From positions 12,446,468 to 12,510,467 of the forward strand of contig JBCFYV010011135.1 in the NCBI GenBank assembly GCA_039000515.1: 64,000 nucleotides of DNA, given 5' to 3'. The position numbers and the translations under genes were made by a program. Origin of the DNA: Timema cristinae (Eukaryota; Arthropoda; Insecta; Phasmatodea; Timematidae). Under the pieces are notes generated by a model. The model did not search any database, was not told where the DNA came from, and was given only the letters and a program-made list of their open reading frames with translations. Position 1 is the stretch's first letter. The number at the start of each line of letters is the position of its first letter. Below, piece after piece: positions 48,081 through 61,254 of this stretch.

Positions 48081-49010
48081 GTTGCCTTAATTCAACAGGT
48101 CCATTGCCTTTTCCGAATTCAGTTTTACAGCATGTATTATCAGCAGCTTCCTTTATACAGCTCGCAACTTCATCTTATCTCCTTGTTTGAGGTGATCCCT
48201 CAGTTATATTCCTGGTCACCATCTTATCTCCTTGTTTGAGGTGATCCCTCTGTTACATTCCTGGTCACCATCTTATCTCCTTGTTTGAGGTGATCCCTTG
48301 GTTACATTCCTGGTCCCCATCTTATCTCCTTGTTTGAGGTGATCCCTGTTATATTCCTGGTCACCATCTTATCTCCTTGTTTGAGGTGATCCCTCAGTTA
48401 CATTCCTGGTCCCCATCTTATCTCCTTGTTTGAGGTGATCCCTGTTATATTCCTGGTCAACATCTTATCTCCTTGTTTGAGGTGATCCCTCAGTTACATT
48501 CCTGGTCACCATCTTATCTCCATGTTTGAGGTGATCCCTCTGTTACATTCTTGGTCACCATCTTATCTCCTTGTTTGAGGTGATCCCTCAGTTACATTCC
48601 TGGTCACCATCTTATCTCCTTGTTTGAGGTGATCCCTTGGTTACATTCTTGGTCACCATCTTATCTCCTTGTTTGAGGTGATCCCTCAGTTACATTCCTG
48701 GTCACCCTCTTATCTCCTTGTTTGAGGTGATCCCTCTGTTATATTCTTGGTCTTCTGAATATCCATCTCCTTTCTACTTTGCCTTCTATGACAACATTTA
48801 ATAAACTATTCCTTCTCGTACTGTGACTCATCCAATTGTGTTTTATTCCTGGAATCTTTCACCTACATAGTGATTCTCTTTTTACTGACTCTTCTTAGAA
48901 CTTCTTCACTGCCCACTCTCTTCTCTCCAGCACATTATTTCAAGTATCTTCACATATTTATCATCCATTTTCTTCAGGTTCCTTGTTTCATTTCCTTACA
49001 AATTGATGCT
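48080..49010 (-). mobile_element. LINE 3'-end fragment with embedded minisatellite (copy 2)
   Basis: Same structure as 2207-3175. On the minus strand, 48770-48840 reads as WMSHSTRRNSLLNVVIEGKV with little decay. This is the C-terminal motif (WIGHxxRxxSLLKTVIEGKV) known from many animal non-LTR elements. The 49-bp minisatellite follows it in the direction of the element. Confidence 0.7.
48178..48755. repeat. 49-bp minisatellite inside LINE fragment (copy 2)
   Basis: About 12 copies of the same unit as at 2359-2945 (CTCCTTGTTTGAGGTGATCC). Variants CTCAG, CTCTG and CTTGG precede TTA(C/T)ATTCCTGG. Confidence 0.95.
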
Positions 49011-49179
49011 CCAATTGTAACACTTCACTAGGTTCAGTTTGTTAGTCAGTTAGTCTTTCTGAAAGCAGCCTCGACCATTGCTATTTTTAAATTTATATCC
49101 TGTGCTCACTTTGTGTCTGTTTCAATTATATTTCCTAAATATTTGAAATGTTTCCCTTCCTCTATTTTCTGATTCCCAC

Positions 49180-49445
49180 TTCAGTGTTCAGCAGTTCTTT
49201 GTTTCACTATTTTGTGTGTTTGTACATAAAAAAGTATGTTTGTAGGATAAGCTCTAAGCCATCTTAAGTAAAATCCACCAATTCCAATCATTTCCAACGA
49301 GTTCATTAATATATTAATTTCCATTTTATCAAACATATCTTTAAAGTCAATAATTAGTGACAAAACATGCTTATCGTTGTTTAGGAACTTATTAATTTCA
49401 CTAAAATAAAACGTTCTGGAAAATTGTAGGCTATTTTTTTTAATC
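49180..49445 (-). mobile_element. non-LTR reverse-transcriptase fragment (fingers/palm start)
   Basis: The minus-strand frame includes FLNNDKHVLSLIIDFKDMFD, then KMEINILMNSLEMIGIGGFY and LRWLRAY. This corresponds to the RT block with the first catalytic Asp (xxxDFxKAFDxVxH...L..L...GIGG..LRWLRSYL). A short Jockey/CR1-like remnant; the rest of the RT is missing. Confidence 0.75.
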
Positions 49446-49494
49446 TTACTGCTTTGTGTTTATTTGATTGAAGTCAACTAAAAAAAACCTTGTT

Positions 49495-50800
49495 GAATAT
49501 ATCCATAGTTAAGTGTATGAGGGATGTTTGTGAGGACGTATTTGGTGTATAAATTGGACAATGTGAATTTAAGAGAGCTGTTTTATACAGATGATGTCAT
49601 GTTAATGACTGAGAATGAACACTACTTGCAGAAGGGATTACATTGTTTGAATGTGGCGAACGGCAGAATGGATCTACATATAATTGTCTCCAAAACTAGG
49701 GTGATAGTTTTGATAAGGTTGGATCAGGAAATGTTTGTCAGCTTAGTATAAATGGAAAACTGTTAGAACAAGTGAATGATCTTGTGTATCAGGGCTGAAG
49801 TTTTGTAAAAATGGAAGGATAGATGATGAAATCTATAGACACGTGAATCTATCTCGGAGAGTAGTGGGATGTATGTGAACTAGTGCAAAGAATGAAATAG
49901 TCTTGAAAGAGGCAAACATGGCAATTTATAAAAGTGTGTTAACACCAACCAACTTTATTGTATGGATGTGAAATGTGTGTTTATCAGGAGAAATACGAGA
50001 GCAAGGTGAATGGAGTTGGAATGAGATATCTAAGAAACGTATGTGGAAAATGTCCTGAATGCAAAGTCAGTAATGAAGGGGTACTGAAGAAGGGCGGGTT
50101 GAAAGGGAATCCAAATAGTTCAATGTGAAAGAAGTTCCGTATGTTGGTTTGGGCATGTTGAGAGAATGAGAGTGGATCGAGTGACAGAACATACATATGA
50201 TGGTAAAGTCAGGGTGTCTACCATCCGGGAAAACGGGAATTAGCCGGGAATTTGAAGTGATCGGGAAAAAACAGGAATAAGTCGGGAATTTGGTAAATTA
50301 CAATAAAAATCCGGGAAAATGTTGTTTTACTAAAATATGAAATATAATAATCATTAAATCAGTAAAGTATGTAATTTTTTTGTTCGTAGCTGTGTAATAT
50401 ATTTTTAATTCCTAGTAAACAATTTTAATACAAATTTTAAAAAAAAATATTCAAATTTTAAAACTTTTTATTATTCATAAAAAAGATTAATATAAAAACT
50501 AGGGGGGTAGGGGAGTTAGAAGGATGTGACATACTTTTTTAGTCGGGGAATTTTAGGAAATGATCAGGGAAATCAGGGAAAAGGTCGGGGATTTCATTGG
50601 TCAAGTTAAGTAGACACCATGTAAAGTGTATCGATCATAAGGAAGGGGTAGGCCATGTAAGATGTGGTTAAATGTTGTAGATGAATGTGTGAAATAGAAA
50701 AATATTAAGAGTTTTAAGAATAAAAGAGCATTTATGACTCGGTGTATGGATATTGTTGAAGGGAAGGGAGGATGCAAGGATGGATAAGTGTGGTGAAAGT
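49495..50800 (+). mobile_element. non-LTR reverse-transcriptase remnant, interrupted by a hAT-like element
   Basis: The + strand reads ...NLRELFYTDDVMLMTENEHY, then LHCLNVANGRMDLHIIVSKT. (Y)TDDVMLM corresponds to the RT catalytic (Y/F)ADD box. Later, with frameshifts and stops, come segments like RRVVGCM, MAIYKSVL, YGCEMW and ESKVNGVEMRYLRNVCGKC, a typical post-RT region. The element at 50210-50620 splits it; the tail resumes to about 50800. Confidence 0.8.
50210..50620. mobile_element. hAT-like non-autonomous element, copy 2, nested in LINE
   Basis: Ends CAGGGTGTCTACCATCCGGG and GTTAAGTAGACACCATG; GTAAAGT flanks it on both sides (50203-50209 and 50621-50627). Homologous to 35366-35838. CAGGGTGTCTAC ends with a 7-8 bp duplication fit hAT-type elements. 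Confidence 0.8.
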
Positions 50801-51518
50801 TAGTTTGGAAGGATTAAGTAAGGATTTGTTGTTATTTGAGCTATATCCACAGTTTCTTTCCTTCTGCATAAGGGGACGGTGTGCTTATATATGTATGTAT
50901 GCATGTATGTTCTACCTTTTGACTTTAAATTAATATTCAAAGCCCCTGCACATTTCATTCTATGTATGGATTAAAAATAAGTTACTTGTGCAACAAAGTG
51001 TCAAGAACTGATTCAGCTCTACTTTCTTGATTTGAAAATATGAATATTTCAATATGATTCCCTAAATATTTAAAATCTATATATAAAGCTAATTTAAAAA
51101 GAAAATGTTACCTATTTAGATATTTGTTGAAAGCAAGCTTAATGCTTGATTGTTTTATTAACGTGCCAATACATACACATTTTATCTTATCAGTATATAT
51201 CTCACATTCCCTTGATCATAAATTAGATAACAATTTTTAGTAAATGCTAGTATTACCATAAAAAATAACTTTTGGAGAATGTGTGTTATTTTTTATTTAT
51301 TTTAACACTGCATATTTTATCAGTTAAAGCTATATGCAGTTTCTTTATTAACTAATTGAAATTAATGTATTATACCTGGAGATAAATGAAAAAAAAAAAT
51401 TCTTGACTTTTTATGTGCCAGTCCTTAATTTGACTGCTACAAATATTATTTTATATACAATAATACTTCCTTTAACAGATGCCTCTCAAAGAGGGTTCTT
51501 CTTTGTAACGGGACGACC
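50801..51518. other. AT-rich intronic stretch
   Basis: Nothing recognised other than a short (TATG)n-like tract near 50895. Confidence 0.4.
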
Positions 51519-51715
51519 CACATCACTGGCCAAACAATCTTAAGGCGAGACTGGAGTTTGAATCTCGGCCGTGTCTATTGAAGGTGGTTTTCCTAACATC
51601 ATTTCCCACTCTCCTTCCACGCAAATGCGGGTAGATTATCTCTAAAAAATTTTCCTTCCGCATCCTTACCTCATTAGAGTATAGCCGGAACTGGTAGTAA
51701 GACACAATGCTAACA
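51519..51715 (+). mobile_element. SINE-C copy, head shortened
   Basis: CACATCACTGGCCAAACAAT then an internal deletion to GAGTTTGAATCTCGGCCGTG, body CTCTCCTTCCACGCAAATGC, tail ATAGCCGGAACTGGTAGTAA. Confidence 0.8.
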
Positions 51716-52985
51716 TAAAAATCACTGATGATGATGATTTAGATGATGTAGATGATGTTGTTGATAATAATTAAGCGACAATTTAAATTTATTGGGCAAA
51801 ATAACACGGTCTCTTGTGCTGAATCACCCAATATCTAGTTTTCTCAATAATAGCCATTGCTAGACATTCATGCTAATGGGTAAAAATCTTGAAAAAAATG
51901 TACTAAAAAAGTACAAAAAACTGCTCACACAAGCCCAAATTTTACATAACCGATGTTAAAAAAGCCACTGACATTCATAAATTGGGAACAGTCATGTTCA
52001 ATATCTTATATCAGTCTCTATATGTTACTGCATTGTATTTACTTTACTTAAATATATTTGTCTAGCTTTATTAAATGTACATTGGAGTAAGCTACTATGC
52101 AAACTGCACAGGGCAGTAATTACATTTTCATAATATGTTTATAGGTTCATAATGAATACACAAACATTATGATTAAAAAATAATAACATTCCTCTCCCAA
52201 ATATGATTTGTCACTTTGAGAGACAAATTCCATCTACTTCACTTGCCAAAGTTAAGAGACATATTTACAAAGGGAACATCAGTAAATACATGTTTTAAAT
52301 TTAATACAGATGGGTCAAATCCTCTTTTGCGTTCCAAATTTAATTTTTCTTTCGAATCTCGAATCTTTTAAAAATGTTATATTATATAAAGATTGAAATA
52401 AATGTGATTCAAAGAAAATTGTATGTTATTTAGCTTAGGACATTTTTTTTATGTGGTTTTGTAATTATTTTGTGATCTTTTATGTAGTTAGAGGAAACTA
52501 AAATATTATTTGGCCAAAGTCATTGTAAACATTGTATACCATAGCGATTACCATACTGTACTTTAATCAAACACACATTGTATTTTTTATCTGAAGTACA
52601 TTTTTGTAAATATTAAAGAGTCAGGCAGTTATTAAGCTATCAGCGTTGTTGAGTGCCTGTCTAAGCCCCAGAGTTGCTATCTGTATGATAATATTAGTTT
52701 ATCTACTCATATTTGCTGATAGCTCTAAATTGTTTGATAGCTTATTACTAAAGAAGAATAACAATATAAGGTTTACAGTTGACCACCAAAGAAGATTTTG
52801 GTAAGAAAGAATAAGTAACATTTAAAAAATTAAGTGCACCTATTTTTATCTTTAAAATACTTTTCAATTTACAACATTGTGGTTGTGGTTGTGGTTGTGT
52901 ACTATTATAAGTATATGAACCTCCACCGTGGTCACATGGTCACTGTCATTAGGTTTGCAATAGGCTGGATTTCTGCGGATGGGTG
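51716..52985. other. AT-rich intronic stretch
   Basis: No gene seen. Contains (GAT)n at 51725-51760 and (GTGGTT)n at 52880-52897. Confidence 0.4.
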
Positions 52986-52993
52986 CTCTAGAG

Positions 52994-53776
52994 CAGTGAT
53001 TCTTAACCGAGGGGCCCCATCCCTCAGGAGGGCCACAAGAGGTTTTTTTGGGGGGGCGGGCTAAAAAAATTAATCAAAATGTTATTTTCTTATTACTGAA
53101 GTCAATTATCTTAAATTTTATGTCATGGAAGAAATAATTCGATGATTGTAAGCATGAAAGTACAGTAGACTCTCGATTTTCCAGGTTAATGGAAGGGAAG
53201 CACAGATAATAGAAATAACGGCTAGTACAAATAATCCCCATCTGTTTACCACTGCCATTTAAAATTTGATGTCCTTTGTTTCTACTTAATTATTTGAAAA
53301 GAGATTTTAAACATTGGTAAATATTAAAATGAAGCAGCAAGATATACCCTGAATCGACTCCTGCATGCGAATAGCATTTAGTAATACAATTGAGACAAGA
53401 ATAGACAAATTATTGGGAAGTGTTCAACAGCAGAGGTCCCATTAAATACATTTATGTAAGTTAATCTCATTTTGTTTATTGGTTTGTTAATTATAATTAA
53501 TAAATAAAGCCACTATTTCAGTATTAATTGTGGGGAATGCCAGGCCTCCACCGTGGTTCGGATTCCACGTTAAATTGTAGGTCCTTCATTTCATCTCATC
53601 ACCCTACCATTACACATTAGCGTAAGAGCGTATAAACCGTACGGGTAGTAAGACGCGGTGCTAATAATAATTCGGTATTAATCTTAATGATTAATATGTT
53701 AGTAAAAACTAGGGGGCCACGAAAATATTTTAGGATATTTAAGGTGCCGCGAGTATTAAAAGGTTAAGAATCACTG
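52994..53776. mobile_element. hAT-like element with nested SINE-A fragment
   Basis: Ends CAGTGATTCTTAACCGAGGG and GGTTAAGAATCACTG are inverted repeats. Flanks CTCTAGAG (52986-52993) and CTATTGAG (53777-53784) match at 6 of 8, as expected of an aged hAT 8-bp duplication. No transposase frame. Confidence 0.85.
53526..53672 (+). mobile_element. SINE-A 3' fragment nested in hAT-like element
   Basis: TGTGGGGAATGCCAGGCCTC, body and tail ATAAACCGTACGGGTAGTAA with TAATAATAA. Strongly 5' truncated. cggtattaat after it and cagtattaat before it form a probable target duplication. Confidence 0.88.
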
Positions 53777-53784
53777 CTATTGAG

Positions 53785-55082
53785 GATGGTTCTTTAAAGT
53801 GGGATTCAAACTCGGAGGTCTCTGCGTCGACTTTGAACCAGCTGTGTTGCGCTGCAGGCAATCTCAAACAGGTCATTCCCATATGAGTTGCCTTGTAAGA
53901 CCGTTGTTTGATTCACATTAATAGGACCATGCGCCGACTGATGCTACCATGCGCTGAATGCTAATGACATGACACGACACAGCCGGCGCGCAGGTCTGTG
54001 TAAGCTGTAGATCTATTTTTTTACATGTTTTACTAATGTGGATGCATTTTATTCAAAACTACTCGCCTCGTTATTTTGTCGGCGGGAGAAAGTGATGATG
54101 CAGTTGTGTATAACCCAATTAATGGTATGGCTGGGGGGCCTACTGTGATCAAACCACTCACTTTGAACAATGTACAAGGTTAATGGGGGTCGTAGTGTGT
54201 TAAATTTACCCCTAAAATAACACCAATTATTAACCAATGATGACATGGCATCTTTTATCTTTGTTAAATCACAGACAATGATCATGTGTACATTACATTC
54301 TGTTCTTGATCCTCTCTGGTCTTAGAAACCTTTTTTTATAGGCAGGCTTAATTTTTAGTCACTTTTCGTCATTTTGGATTAAGGTTGATTAGGTTAAGGC
54401 TAGTTAAGGTTGGTATTTTTTACAGTTTTTATAGTAAACTTTTTTTTGTCCAAAATTAATCAAACCTTGCTTTGGGAGATAAGCTTGTTTATTTTTCTAA
54501 ACATGTTAATCTCATCAGCCATAGTGATATTTAAACAAGATTTTTTCTACTCATTTGAAAGGTTTATATTAAAATTTAATATCGGTGACTATTCTTAGAT
54601 AAATGTTCTAATTATTATCTGTAGTAAATTAAGTTTAACCTGTCTACTGAAACAGTATTTCAATTAGTTTGGCCGAAAAGGCTTATTGAAAAGAAAAAAA
54701 CTTGTAAAAATTTGAACCTTAATTTATATTTGCTTGAATCTAAGCTTGCCCAAAACATATTAAAAAAACTTTGACAAAGATTATTTTATTACTTTTCACC
54801 AACCAGGGCTACCAACCCGGCACAATATAACTGTGATTTCTCTAAATATAAAATTCCTAAAAGACCATTTCTATTGTAAGAGTAACTGTCTGACTCAACC
54901 CTACATATGTGGTTTAATTATCCTACCCATGGCTACACATACATACATTTATTCATTATAATATAACTGTAAAGTATCTAGCAGGCTAGAGTTTTCCTGT
55001 TTCTGATATTAAGTGACCAAGAAATTGGGGAATCTATTCTGTAAAACACAGGGAATTTAGTTTGTATGAAAATAATGGGTGG
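53785..55082. other. AT-rich intronic stretch
   Basis: No exon or clear repeat recognised. Scattered TTAGG(T/C) words at 54377-54415. Confidence 0.4.
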
Positions 55083-56150
55083 GAAAAGTGCTTTAATAAG
55101 GTTGCCTGCTTGGAGATTTTAAAGCTATTTTGTGAAGCAGATTGCATCTTAACTTAACGCACTTAAGCATTCCAAGCATTATAAAACTTAGACACCAATG
55201 TAAAAAATAGAAAGGAGAGAATGAGCAGTTCACCCTGAGAGGACTCTTGTCGATGTGTTGATACCCTTTCCCTCTTCCTCCGACGAGTTTACACAGTCAC
55301 TTTAATATTTGCGTCTTGAAAACATTGACTTGCTTTTTCATTTTACCTTTTTCTTTTTTCATATTCTAGCTAGAAATATGCTACCACAGACTTTTTTAAT
55401 CTTCATGCTGGCAGGGAGACCTTTATAAGCCATTTTTGTGAGCAAGCCAAATAGCCTAGGCTGTAGAGCAGGGGTCTTCAAACTTTTTATATCCAAGGGC
55501 CAAAGATTCTGTCTCTTGTTGGCTCGTGTGCCGCAACACTTTACCGACATTGTTCAGATCGAATATTTATTAAAATATTCACTAGCTAATTCTTATACTC
55601 AAACTGATGACTAGGCCTCTATACAACGGGTGTAATTTAAGATTTATCATGAAGTATATTCTTTGTTTTTGCATACTTTTAGATCTTTCAAGGTCATATG
55701 TAGCGCGATTTGTCTTGTCTACTTAAGTTATCATTTTCCAAGTCAAAGAACATTTGCTTAAACCGGTATAAATACCCTTATTCACACCAAAAGCAAAAAT
55801 CGTTTATAAAATAACATAAAATATGTATTTGTTTTATTACTTGATTATTTATATAATTCTTTCTCTTGATATAAGTTTATATTTTTTATAAACCAGAGGG
55901 CCGCAAAATTTTTTACCTCTTGCTGAGGGTTGAAGACCCCTGTTGTAGAGGATTTATTTAATATAGGTCTACAAAAAAATAAATAAAGATAAAAATAATA
56001 ATTTAGTGACACTGTAGGACTATTCTTAGAATTATTTAAGAATTTGTGGTTTGTGTTTCAAAATTATATCTCTAAAACTCGATGAGTAAAACATAAATTA
56101 ATTAACTATGGGAAATCATATCTTGATCCTTTGTCACAGGTAGGAAGTGT
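55083..56150 (-). repeat. dispersed repeat G, copy 3, interrupted by hAT-like element
   Basis: Reverse copy of the repeat at 16741 and 20575 (GACGAGTTTACACAGTCACT, TATTCTTAGAATTATTTAAG). The 55469-55942 element is inserted in it and is absent from the other two copies. Confidence 0.8.
55469..55942. mobile_element. hAT-like element with 8-bp target duplication
   Basis: Ends CAGGGGTCTTCAAACTTTTT and GGGTTGAAGACCCCTG; flanks CTGTAGAG (55461-55468) and TTGTAGAG (55943-55950), 7 of 8. 474 bp, no ORF. Confidence 0.9.
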
Positions 56151-56216
56151 CCTTAAGTAAACCAAAAATTAGGTCACTATACAAATTTGTTGACTTCACT
56201 TACCTTGCTGGTTTCA

Positions 56217-56574
56217 TAGGGGTGTGCAAAGTCTACTTTTTCATTTCAAACCACACTCAATTCGAATATATGAAATATTCTCAAAAGTCCAGTCAGAAGT
56301 TTGAATATTTTTTAAAAATGGTTTAAGCTTTAAAAAAATATACTTTGTTTATTTATAAAACATTACGCACTGAATTAAATCACTTAGAAAATATTTTAAT
56401 GCACACTTGTTTGTAATACGTACTTGCTTTATTCTTGCATTTCAATTACTTCTGATTTTTTCCCATGAATATTGTTTAATACTAAACATATTTCAGAATG
56501 GGAATTGACTATTATTGATAAAAACTTGACGTTAACGAAGCCAAGTCAACGTTTTAAATCTTTGCACACCCCTA
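56217..56574. mobile_element. hAT-like element (TAGGGGTGTGCAAAG ends)
   Basis: TAGGGGTGTGCAAAGTCTAC at the left; the right end TCTTTGCACACCCCTA is its inverse. Flanks tggtttca and ttgtttcc match at 6 of 8. Confidence 0.8.
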
Positions 56575-57742
56575 TTGTTTCCACTAGGCGAACCCAGGCG
56601 GTTGCCTAGGGCGCAATGTGGTCCAACAACATCTAGCTTTTGTAGAGTTTTTTTTTAAAATATTTAAATTAAATAAGAAAAATAATTATTTTCTCTAACT
56701 AAAAAAAACTTTTAAATATTTTATCTAACATTAACCATCACTTTTATGGTTTTATGTTATTTTTCTTTGTCGGCGATGCCCTTTTTTTTATCTAATTGAA
56801 AGATTCCAAAATTATTAGGCTTAAATGAAGGAAAGAGAGGATAATATTTTGGCACACATCAATTAAGCGGGTGAGCTGTCACCACTTTTTTTTAAGCACC
56901 CTTGGGTGCAAATTTTAATTCCCACCTAGCTAATATCATTATTATTTGAACCCGCCCTTGGTGTAGTACGATAAGGCCATAGCGAGGCCTGTCTAGATAA
57001 GACTGAGAGTTTCCATGTTAAATTAAGTATGCATATGAACAGATATCAGTTTTAAATATTTTTTCTTCATTTTCAAATGATGAATTACTCAGTGCAAATG
57101 AAAGGCTTATCATTGTCATCTTCACAGTTGACATTATCAACACCTTTTTTTTAATAGCTTTATTTCATGATATTAGACTTGCTAAGGCCCGATATTACTG
57201 ATGTCACATTATAAATTCTTGTTAAGTTTACTGTTAATGAAGCCAAACCTTTGTTTACCATCAAATGTTGGCGTGCTCTTCAAGATATTTTTTTGGCTTT
57301 TCCATATTTTCATTGGTGAGCATGTATAGTTTTCCATTGGAGTTTTGGATTTCATTCGGGGGTCTTTAGATGGAGGATTTTTCTAAATAACTTCTCTTTT
57401 TCTCTCTCATTGACTGTCTGATTTCTATCTTTATTTCTCTTTCTTTCTTATTTATATTTCTCTTTCCTTTAACATTATAATTTAAAGCAACACCTTCAGG
57501 TCCTTAGAAATATAATTGAATTATATGAATTCTATGACATTGGCAAAGGTTTTTTTCTCATATTTCTTTCTTTTATGTCTTCGAAAATTCAGCCTTCCAA
57601 GTCCCTAACACAATGTGCTTAGTATAATTAGTACATAGGTGTAAAACCTGAGATAATAAAACATTATCAACCTCATGGTAACCCTTTCAACACGACAAGG
57701 GAGTTCTAAACTAAATGTTTTTTGTTATTTTCTTGTCCGCAG
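56575..57742. other. AT-rich end of intron 2
   Basis: No exon or repeat recognised. T- and CT-rich tracts occur around 57380-57480; the acceptor of exon 3 lies at the end. Confidence 0.4.
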
Positions 57743-57947
57743 AAAGAGAAAGATCTAGAACTAACTGCTCGCATTGGGAAAGAGCTCCTTGCGCACAATC
57801 AGAAGCTAGAGACGAATGTCGCCGCCCTTGAGGCAGAGTTGAAGAGTGTCAATGAGAGGTTGACCCAACTGAGTCACGAACTGATCAGGAAGACCGAGCT
57901 CATCCAGATCCTCACCAACGATGTGGACGACTCCAGTTCCGAAGCGG
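57743..57947 (+). CDS. milt: milton/TRAK exon 3 (HAP1_N coiled coil)
   Basis: A 205-bp internal exon between the acceptor tcttgtccgcag| and the donor GCGG|gtgagt. It encodes 68 residues plus one base, beginning KEKDLELTARIGKELL and ending ILTNDVDDSSSEA. Heptad-like leucine spacing marks it as coiled coil. The motif LLEE|KEKDLEL, formed across the exon 2 junction, is strongly conserved in Milton/TRAK/HAP1 proteins. The closing acidic/Ser stretch corresponds to the linker between the first coiled-coil segments of the family. Phase 1 at the end matches exon 4 exactly (G|GT = Gly). Confidence 0.95.
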
Positions 57948-58061
57948 GTGAGTGCTCGTTTTATTACTGTGTAATACACTGTTTGTAAGACAGGCCTTTT
58001 AGAAAATACAAACATAATATTATGCGTTAAATTTTGTTAACATTTTTCTATATTATCGTTG

Positions 58062-58575
<514 letters not shown>

Positions 58576-61007
58576 ATTCATTATGTGCTCATTAAATAGT
58601 TACCTCAAATAAAATATAATATATCATCAGGGTTATTTTATAGGGATTGATAATATCTATCAAACGATAGAGCAGAATATAATACAACTTGATATTCATG
58701 AATATGTGAAAGTTGACATAGTAAGATTTATAGCACGTGGTCTAAGACAGGTCTGGGTAAATTAAGTCACACCGTGTGTTAAATCCACCCCGCGGATAAA
58801 TCATTTAAATGTGTTGTGTTGTGAAGCAGGGGTTTATAAATACAAAAAAAACTGTTTTACAAAATCAGGCCAAAATAAACATTTTCAAACTTGGTAAATT
58901 ACGTCTAAAAACACATGGCATTGTTTTCATCCTCATATTTGTGACCAAGTGTATACAACCATGAAATTTAGAAGTTCTCTTATAAACCTACTGTCTGTCT
59001 TGTCTCTTGAGAATCACCTTCTCATAGTTTCACTTATCTCACATACAACTCATAATATAAATCTTCTGAACAAACTGAGCCACTCAAGTATTTATGATTG
59101 ATATACATTCCTAATGAATAATAATGTCAGTCTCTTATGTTTGTTTATAATATTTTACAATTAGTTTTAAAGAAAAATTAATCAATAAAAATCTATGCCC
59201 TACCAAACTTTTTTTCTTTTTAGTTCGTAAGTAAGTTTGCATATCCCTTGTAAGGCAATTTAATAGACTGCCATTGATTTGAGATTTGCTTACTATTTAT
59301 CAAAAGTCTATTAATTTTTGAAACACAATATTTATAGCTATAATTCTTTTTATTGGACTCAAAATATTATATCTTAACATTATATTTTAATCAGATTCTA
59401 TTATAAACCTTTTAACTTTAAAATCTCTTATTTGAAATCTTTTAATAGTAAAATGTTGTATTCAAAAATTTCCCAAAGTAGTTTATATTATTTAAAATTG
59501 ATCACGCCGATAAGCAAGGATTCAGACTAAATCTGATATTGAAAATCTTGTATTTGTATAGGCCAATGGTAGGTAAGGTTTTGGATCATCTGTTACAAGG
59601 AAGGGAGGTAGGATAAGTGATATTTATTGTACACTAACTAGTAAAAAGTAGATGAGAACGGTGCTCATTTGTAGTAATTATTTATTACACGGCAGTTCCA
59701 CTAATTTATAATTACTTTTTGAATATAATTACTAATTTTTCAAACTAAATGTTTACAGCTAAGAAAAATGAATCCAACATTTTCAATATCGAAACTGAAT
59801 CTTTGATTATGAAATTGATTTGAGTACTGTATTTTAAAACAAAAGTGTTTTGAATTGGATCCCAATCAAATATTTTGAAATTAAAATCTTTGTGATTGTA
59901 ATTCTTATTAAATAATATTACCAATCTCAAATAAAATACTATGTAAAATGATGCATTTTTAAATTGATTCTGGTAAAAATTAAAATGTATCTAAACTGTG
60001 TTTAAATAATTAATATATCATCATTATTATAAGACCCTCAAGTGGATCTCGTTAAGTCCAATAAAAGGTATATGCCAACTTCTTTAAGAAGCTAAAATAT
60101 TCAAAAGTTTTGATTTTAATTGTTTTTGATTTCAAATCTGATTGGTATATCTCGCATATTAAAAGAGACCCGACAATGAATCTATGAAATTTTCTTTAAA
60201 ATAACAAATTTAATAAAAAAAAATTTCATTATAAAGTTGGTTGGGTTTATAGCATTTGAAAATATCACAAAATACCTTCGCTATGCATATCCCCAGGGGT
60301 TCATGAAGACATCATTAGGGTTATGTAAAATTAAAAATAAATATATGTATATATTATAAAAGCTCTCAAGGGTGTAGGATTTTTTTAGGGGGATATCACT
60401 CAAGCATAAAAAAAAGGGGATCGAAAAAGTCCTAACACCCCCCCCCCCACCCCCACCCCCCGGAATTTGATTTAGCCCCTTCCATATATATATATATATA
60501 TGTATCAAATCTTTTATTGCGTAAGACAAATAGCCGGGGTCATCAAATTTAGCTCAAGGGGTTAACCCCTTAAACCCCCCTTTCTGTAGACCCTTGATAC
60601 TTTGCATTATGCACAAACAACAATGGGGGTACACAAACAAATGATGTTTGCAAACATGATGGTCATGGTTGTATAAATATTTATGCAACGAAATTAAACT
60701 ATTTCTAATATCAAAATGAATGCACACAGTGCGCTCAAGTTACATTAAAAGGTAGCGGTCATACCTAAATGGATTACACCATAGCCTTATTTTGTAATCT
60801 ATACCATAATATGTGGTACCATTAAAAGTAAACTTGGTACCTTTCAGAGTAGTGTACATAAACAATTGAACAATAAACACAGATTTAATTAAAAATATGA
60901 TAATTTGTTTGTAAACTTGGAATCTCGCATATAAATACCTATTTCTCAAAGGGCTTGGACACAACCCTGGAGCTACAGGAAAGGTGGATAGAAAATTTAT
61001 TTTATTT
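58576..61007. other. AT-rich intronic stretch
   Basis: No exon found. C-rich run at 60437-60461, (TA)n at 60484-60502, and otherwise low-complexity AT sequence. Confidence 0.4.
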
Positions 61008-61254
61008 AGCACCGTGTCTTACTATCCATTCGGGTTGTACGCTTAAGTACTAATTACGCTAATGGTGTAGAGATGGGAAGGTTGAATATAGAGTAGGTGA
61101 ACCTACATTTTCGTGAAGCGATAGTTAAAAACCATTTAGGAAAAACCACCCCCAGTTTACCCGAGCGAGATTCGAACCTCGTTTTCTCCATCCTCGGCAG
61201 TCCAGCTCAAAACAAAACTAGCGTGTTAGCTAATTATGCCACCGAGACGGGTGA
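61008..61254 (-). mobile_element. SINE-B copy, full length
   Basis: Reverse tail GCACCGTGTCTTACTATCCA, body, box B (GCGAGATTCGAACCTCG) and head end AATTATGCCACCGAGACGGG. GATAGAA on both sides may be the duplication. Confidence 0.88.
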
